Of a stretch of DNA of 7,649 nucleotides, positions 1 through 6,200 are shown one piece after another; positions within the stretch are counted from its first letter, which is position 1, and each line of letters begins with the position of its first letter. The translations under genes and the position numbers were made by a program. The notes beneath the pieces are model-generated. The model worked only from the letters and a program-made list of their open reading frames with translations. It was not told where the DNA came from and did not search any database. Where the stretch lies: the NCBI GenBank assembly GCA_003158755.1, contig PMLF01000333.1, positions 4,199 through 11,847 on the forward strand. Direction: 5' to 3'. The DNA is from Elusimicrobiota bacterium (GTDB taxonomy: Bacteria; Elusimicrobiota; Elusimicrobia; FEN-1173).

Positions 1-1
1 C

Positions 2-208
2 GGACGTCACGAAGGAGAACGTAACGGTCACGCCGCCGTGAACCGCGTCGGGAGCGGCGTCGACGTCCGCCGCTTTCTTTCCGTTCTTGTCGTACAAGGA
101 CGCGGAAAGGGAGAAAACGATCGTCCCGTCGTCCGAACCGCCGATGCTGACCGTCCCGTCCAGGACCAATTTTCCGCCGCCGTCGAAGTTTGCGCCCAAC
201 ACGCTGTA
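2..208 (-). repeat. R8, start of a further R domain, cut by the window edge
   Basis: YSVLGANFDGGGKLVLDG corresponds to the SLYxxLGG start helix, and GTVSIGGSDDGTIVFSLSAS to the strand pair, followed by LYDKNGKKAADV. The Trp of the VDW signature is replaced. The copy ends in a strand (VTVTFSFV) whose DNA shares 13 identical bases (14-26 and 1628-1640) with the strand after LDW in R6. The copy, and probably more of the array, continues beyond position 1. Confidence 0.55.
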
Positions 209-3200
209 AACGTCCTGTTCGGCCTGAAGGCGCCGTTCAACCCCCAAGAAGGCCGCCGTGTTGGTACTTCCGTTGTTCTTATCCAAGCCCTGGGTTCCGT
301 CTATCCGGAGCAGGATTCCATTCGCGTCGAGCTTATAGGACGAGCGTTTATCGGGATCCTTGCTGAAATCCGTCCCCGTTCCGAGCGCCAGGAGGCTGAG
401 GAACTGGCTGTCCGAAAGTTTGCAATTTCCCTTAGAGTCGAACATCTTGTTCTTGATCGCGGAGATGACGTCGTTTTTTCCGCTCCCGGTCAAGCCCATG
501 TCGGTCGCCAACTGGGCCCATTGGGCATCCGTCAATCCGGGATCCTTACCGCCTTGGCCCGAGATCACGTAGATGACCGCCGCGACCTCCAGGATGAGGG
601 TCTGCCTCTGGCCGTCCGTCAACGTCTTGTCGCCGTTGGTCGGCGTCCCGATGCCGAGCATCGACGCCATGGTCACTAATTGGGCGTCGCTCAAAGCTCC
701 GGAGCCTGAGAGAGCGGTCAGGCTGTCGACCGTGATGCCCGCCAGATCGGTCAGGATCTTGCTGGTGTCGTAGATGCTCACTCCGAGGAAACCGGCCAGC
801 GACTCCAACTGCTGTTCCGCTTGGGCGTCCCCGCCCGCCGCCGCGGCTTCCAGCGTGGTCGCCTCGGTCTCCAACGCCTGCAAAAGTTGGTCCGGTGTCA
901 TGGCCATAAGCTCGGCCTCTGTCTTGCCCAGGAGATTGGTCAGGAATTGAGTGGCCTGGCTGTTGTTCATCAGGTAATCCTTGATTCCTTGGGGCGTCAT
1001 CAAGGCGGTGACGTCCACCCCCGTGACGGTGCTGACGAGGGTTCGGACCCGGCTGTCGCTGAGAGAAAGCCCCGCGTAAGTGAAGGAAGGCTTCTGGTCG
1101 GTGGTCCCCCACTTCACCTGCATGTCGCCGACGACGAGGCCCCGATCGTCGTTCGCCCTGACGTTGAGGGTTACGCTCTGGTGATTATCGGGGTCCGTCC
1201 CCACGGAGATGGTGCCGTGGGTCCAGTCCACGGATCCGCCCGTCAGGAAAGAGGTCATTTGGGAAATCCGCTGCGTCAAAGCCGCCCGTTCGTTGTCGTC
1301 CACCACGCCGTCCTGGTTGGTGTCTCCCTGACCGGCGTCCACCATGCCCTGGACCATGTCGTCCACGCTATGGCTTTGCATGTAAAGGGTCAGGTCGGCG
1401 GCGTCCACTTTTCCGTCTCCGTTCAAGTCCGTCACGCCGAGCTTTGTGATGATCGCGGACTGCGCGGCCGCCCGGACGCGGGTATTGCTCAAATCGCCGA
1501 GGACTTGGAAGGTCCCGAACCTGTCGTCGCCGGCGCTCCAGGACGTGGAGAGATAGACGGCCACGTGACCGCTGCCGTCGTCGAAGGCCAACGAAACGTT
1601 TTCCGTCAAATCTCCGTTGTCATCCAGGGAGAACGTAACGCTGGTCCGGTCCCAGTCCAGTTTCCCGCCCGACTCGATGACGGACAGGAACTGTTTCTCC
1701 ATGCCCTTGAAGGCGTCGTCAACGTTGCTCCCCTGGGCATCGAGGATTCCCTGAAGAGCCGCCTCGAGCTGCGGGTTGTTTTGGAGGGACTGCGCCATAT
1801 CGACCGGCGAGGTGAAATTCGTTCCCAGGAGGCTGTTGAAGAAAGGAAGGAACGCGGCCTGGACCTCCGGGTTCGAGAAATTCGGCGAGAAGCTCCACGA
1901 GAAGCTGCCTCCGCCGAAGTTCCCTTCCATGTGGGCGAGGATCGTCCCGTCCGAGCCGCGGACGACGACGTCGGCCGAAATCACGGTATCCTGAGTGCCC
2001 AGGGCGAAACCGAAGAAGAACGAGCTGTGGGCCCAGTCGATACGGCCGGCGTGAACCTTTGAGAAGAAACCGATCAAGGCGGTCTTGCCGTCGTTGGACT
2101 TGTAGCGCGCCAGAACATTGGACGCTTTGAGCAAGGTCTGCAGATTGCTCGCCGAGTTGCCGATGTCGGGCATGGACATGGACATGCTGCCGCCGAACCC
2201 GGAAACCGAGATCGACGTCGAGGTGGGCTGAACATTGCCGGCCGCGGCCAAACCCGCGACGGCGGCGTCGTAATCGCTGTCGCCGTTCGCCTTGGCTGCG
2301 GCGAACGCCGTATCGTAGGCGTTGCAGAGGGGGCTGCCCACCCCCAGAGCGTTCCGAACACCCTGGATGCCCGCGGCGTCGGCGGCGTCCTCCAACTTCC
2401 CTTCCAAGTCTGAATTGTTGAGGAAGGCCGACTGAATGTCGGCCATGGACGCGGTCGAAGGCAGGCCGACGCTCTCGGCCAAGAAGGGCGTCAACAGCTG
2501 CAAGGCGATCGGGTCCGCCAGGTTCGGGCTGATCCCCACCTGGATCTTACCGTCGGACGTCTGGACCTTGATGTAGGCGAAGACGTTCCCGTCTCCCCCT
2601 TCCACCGCGATGGAAATATTGATCACCGCCTGTCCGTTTCCGTCCACGCCCGCCGCCCACTGGCTGCGGGACCAGAGAATGGTACCGCTGGTCAGAGTGT
2701 TGAAGAAAGCGTCGCCGCCCAGGGCGTCGAACATGCTCTTGGACGAGGCGGTTCCCGAAGACCCGGTCCCGGTCGCAATAGTCGTGTTCTTCATTTGCGA
2801 CTTCAGGGCGGAGGAACCCTGGATGTCCTCATCCAAATCTTGGAGGGAGACGGCTTGGATCCCGAAGAGTTGGTTGAAGACCGGAATCAACAGGGTCCGG
2901 ACGGAATCGTTGGCGAGGTTCGCCTCAACCATGAAGTTCATCCCGCCAGTGGAGGGATCGTACGCCGTGGACATCCACCCGAGTATCTGGCCGCTGCCGT
3001 CCCGGACGCCGATCCGGGCGGTCACCATCGCCTTGCCGTCGGAGCCCGACCCGAAGGTCAGGGAGCTGGCGGACCAATCGACGGAGCCTTGTTTTAGGGC
3101 GCCGAAGAAAGCGCCGCCGCCCAGGAGATCGTAAAGGCTTTCCCGGGGATGAAGGACCTGATCCGAAGCGGCGTTCGCTTCCGCGCTCCCCTGGTCCGAG

Positions 3201-6200
3201 GACTCCCCTCGCGCGATGGCGGCGTTATACGTACCCTGTCCGGTCGCCGTGGCCTGCGCCTGGTGACCAGGATCTGAAGAATAATCGCCGACAAGGAACG
3301 TCGTGTTCTGCAGATAGGCGAGGCCGGCCGGATCGTTGGAAATGTCCGTGATCTGTTGATTGAATTGGTCCAGGGTCAAACCGGGAGGCAGACCGAAGAC
3401 TTTCGACAAATAGGGAACCATCATTTGCCGCACTTCGAGATTGTTCAGGTTGGGCGACACGCCGACGGAGAACCCTCCCGTCTTATCGGCGCCGCCGTCC
3501 GGATCATACGACACGGAATAGCTGCCGAGCAGCGGCCCCCCGGCGTAGCTTCGAACCGAGATATTGACGCTGGCGGACGCCTTGCCGCCGGCCGAGGAGG
3601 CCAGCGTCAGGGAACTCTTGGACCAGTCGATGGTCCCCGACTCCATGGCGGTGATGAAACCGTTTTTGTTCAGGAGGTCGTAAACGACCGGGTTCGCGGC
3701 GTTCAATAAATTGTAAAACGCGTTATAAATCGAATTATAAACGCCGCTGCCAAGAATCCAACTCAACAGGCTGGCTATGCCGGAAACCTCGGACTGGATA
3801 TCCGACGTGCTCATGCCGATCCGGAGGTCCTTGAGAGCGGAGAGGAAGTTTTCGGCGTGGTTTTGGATCTCCGAGTCCAAGGTGGCCAGGGACGTGTTCG
3901 GGTCCAAGTGGAAGAACGCGATGAAGAAGCCGAGCATGAGGCCGCGCATCTCGTCGTCACCTAAGTTGGCGGAGAAACCGACCGCGAGCTCGATATCGGA
4001 ATTCGGATCGGAGGAGTAGGAGGCGCAGATGGTTCCAAGGAGCCTCCCGTCCGTCTTGGACCGCACGCCGATGGCCAAGGAAAAGAACGCCTTTCCGTCG
4101 CCGCCCTTGCCGAAGGTCAACGAACTGCTGGACCAGTCCACCCGACCGCTCTTGAGGGCCGTTTCGAAGGCCTTGCCGCCGAAAGCGTTGTAAAGGCTCA
4201 TCTTCGGATGAATGCCGTTCTGATAGGCCGCATCCGCCGCCGCGTTGGCGTCCCTGCCGGCTTGGTCGGGGGGTATTCCTTGGGCGATTTCGCCTTGGTA
4301 CGTCCCCGACCCTACCGCATTGGACGCCGCCGAAGCCGAGGCCAAGGACGACGGGTCGGTCCGCGTGCCCAGGGAGAAATAGGTGTTCTTCAACGTATCG
4401 ATGTATCCCTGGTTGTTGGTCAGTTGGTAGGCGAGCTGGTCCATGGTGGTGTTCTGGTCCAGGCCAAAAAGGTTGATGAAGAACTGCAGGAACTCCGCCC
4501 GGATCTCCGGCGCGGCGAGGTTCGGGGAAACCGTATAGGAGAAATTCCCGTTATCCAGCGTCATGCCCAAGACTCCGGCCAACACCGTCCCTTGGTACAT
4601 CTTCATTTGGAGAGCGAAGACGGGCGCTCCGTTCTTGTCGCGTCCCACGGTGATCGAACCTTTCTTATCGTCGGCCGTCGAGCCGTCTAAAAAGGTGGTG
4701 GCGTTGTCGTTTCCGGCGCTGTCCTTCCCCATGAGAGAACCCAGCGTCCGGACGGACCCGTCCGACATCAGCACCGAGAACCCCGCGGCCCCGTTCGACT
4801 TGATGTAGCTGGCCAGCGAGGCGGCGTCCGTAACGCCGGTCGGAAGCGATATGGAACTGACGCCCAGGATGGCGGCCAGTTCCGAGCGCCCCGTGTCGGT
4901 ATACAACAGGCTCAGGAGTGCCTGGCCGGCGGGTCCCGAGAGGTTGGCGTTGAAGGAAGTGATATATCCGTCGTCGACCGCCTGGGTCAGGCCGGTGACG
5001 AAATCGCCGGTATTGCCCTGGCCCAGAGCCCCCGTCATCCAATCCATGTAGTACAGAGCTTCCTCAACACCAAAGTCGGGCTCGGCATTCCCGACGACGA
5101 CCGAGTAATAGGCCATGCCGCCCTGCATCTCCGTGAGGGTGATGTCCAACACGCCGTCGTCGCTGTTGGTGGAACCGCTCATCACGAAACCGGTCCGGGA
5201 GGTCTCGTTGTAGGCCGGCTTGGCGTCGACCACCCACACTTGGCCCTCCCAGTGCCCGGTATTGAACGCCGGAAGGTTGACGGAAAAACCGGAAATGTAA
5301 CCGCTCTCCTGAATCACTTTCATGTCGTTGGCGTAATCGTCGGCGGACCACTTTCCCTGCTTGAGTTGGTTGTAGTCCCAAACCACCCAGTTATCCAACA
5401 CCCCTTGGCCGTCCTCGACGGTCACGCCGGACGCCAAGGTGATGGACGGTCCGGACTTTCCGTGGGAGACGTTGGACAAGCTGGTTTCCGCCGTTTTGCC
5501 GTCCGAGCCCAACGCGACGCTCATCACATCGCCGGTGTTGTTCTGGGTATCGTAGCCGGGCAGGTCCAAGGAGACCGACTGGACCAATCCCGTTTGGACG
5601 TAATACATTCCCACGTCCTGGAAGTAATCGGCATTGCCGTACTCCGCCAAGAACGTGAACCCGGTGAAAAGGAAGTTGACGTCGCCCATGTCCTGGGAAC
5701 CGTCGTTATTGGTGTCTTGGATCGTGCTGAAATCGAGGCCGAACGTGCCGTCCCCTTTGTCGGTCAACCCGATCCCGACGGTGAGGCTTCCGACGGCGTG
5801 GGTCCCCCCCTCGGTTTTCGGACGGCCGTACGTGATGTCGTCATAGGACACGGAGATCAGCGGCTGACCGCTCGGAGGCGGATTCCCGTCCGGCGTATCG
5901 AAGAGGGTGTAGGTGCCCGAAACCTTTCCCGTGTCGGACGAATACGAGAGGTTCGAGACCCAGCCGCCCGAATTGAGCTGGGCGATGGCGTCCGCCGATA
6001 AAACGTGCCCGTTGACGATGGTGGCGCTGTCCGATGCATTGGGAATGATCTGGCCGTTTTGGATCGTGTAATCCGTGGATTGATCGTCCGAATAGGTGTG
6101 GGTCGTGGTATCCGTGAGGTTGGTCTTGTATTCCCCCCGATAGATGACGGCCCCGTTATTCGTATAGCCGATCACGTCGTAGGTGCTGTTCTGCCAGTTC

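Noticed and set aside
546..1112. Minus-strand open frames in other phases (546-1112, 6981-7640, 4665-5042, 5064-5381)
   Set aside because: They overlap the giant frame in a shifted phase and give Arg/Gly/Pro/His-rich products with no domain features, the usual look of out-of-frame GC-rich coding sequence.
821..2062. Long plus-strand open frame of 413 codons
   Set aside because: It lies exactly codon-to-codon antisense to the giant gene, its Val/Gly/Arg-rich product is the complement of Asp/Thr/Ser/Ala codons, and it ends where the real gene uses TCA (2060-2062). No repeat or motif is visible in it.
3940..3990. Possible transmembrane helix (LMLGFFIAFFHL in R1)
   Set aside because: It is only about 12 hydrophobic residues, flanked by charged residues, and aligns with the amphipathic helix found in all other R copies.
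5240..6001. Plus-strand open frame of 253 codons, and similar ones at 38-679, 2795-3097, 3356-3709 and 4208-4690
   Set aside because: All are in the in-register antisense phase and stop at complements of TTA or CTA codons of the giant gene. GC-rich genes that avoid these codons leave this phase open.
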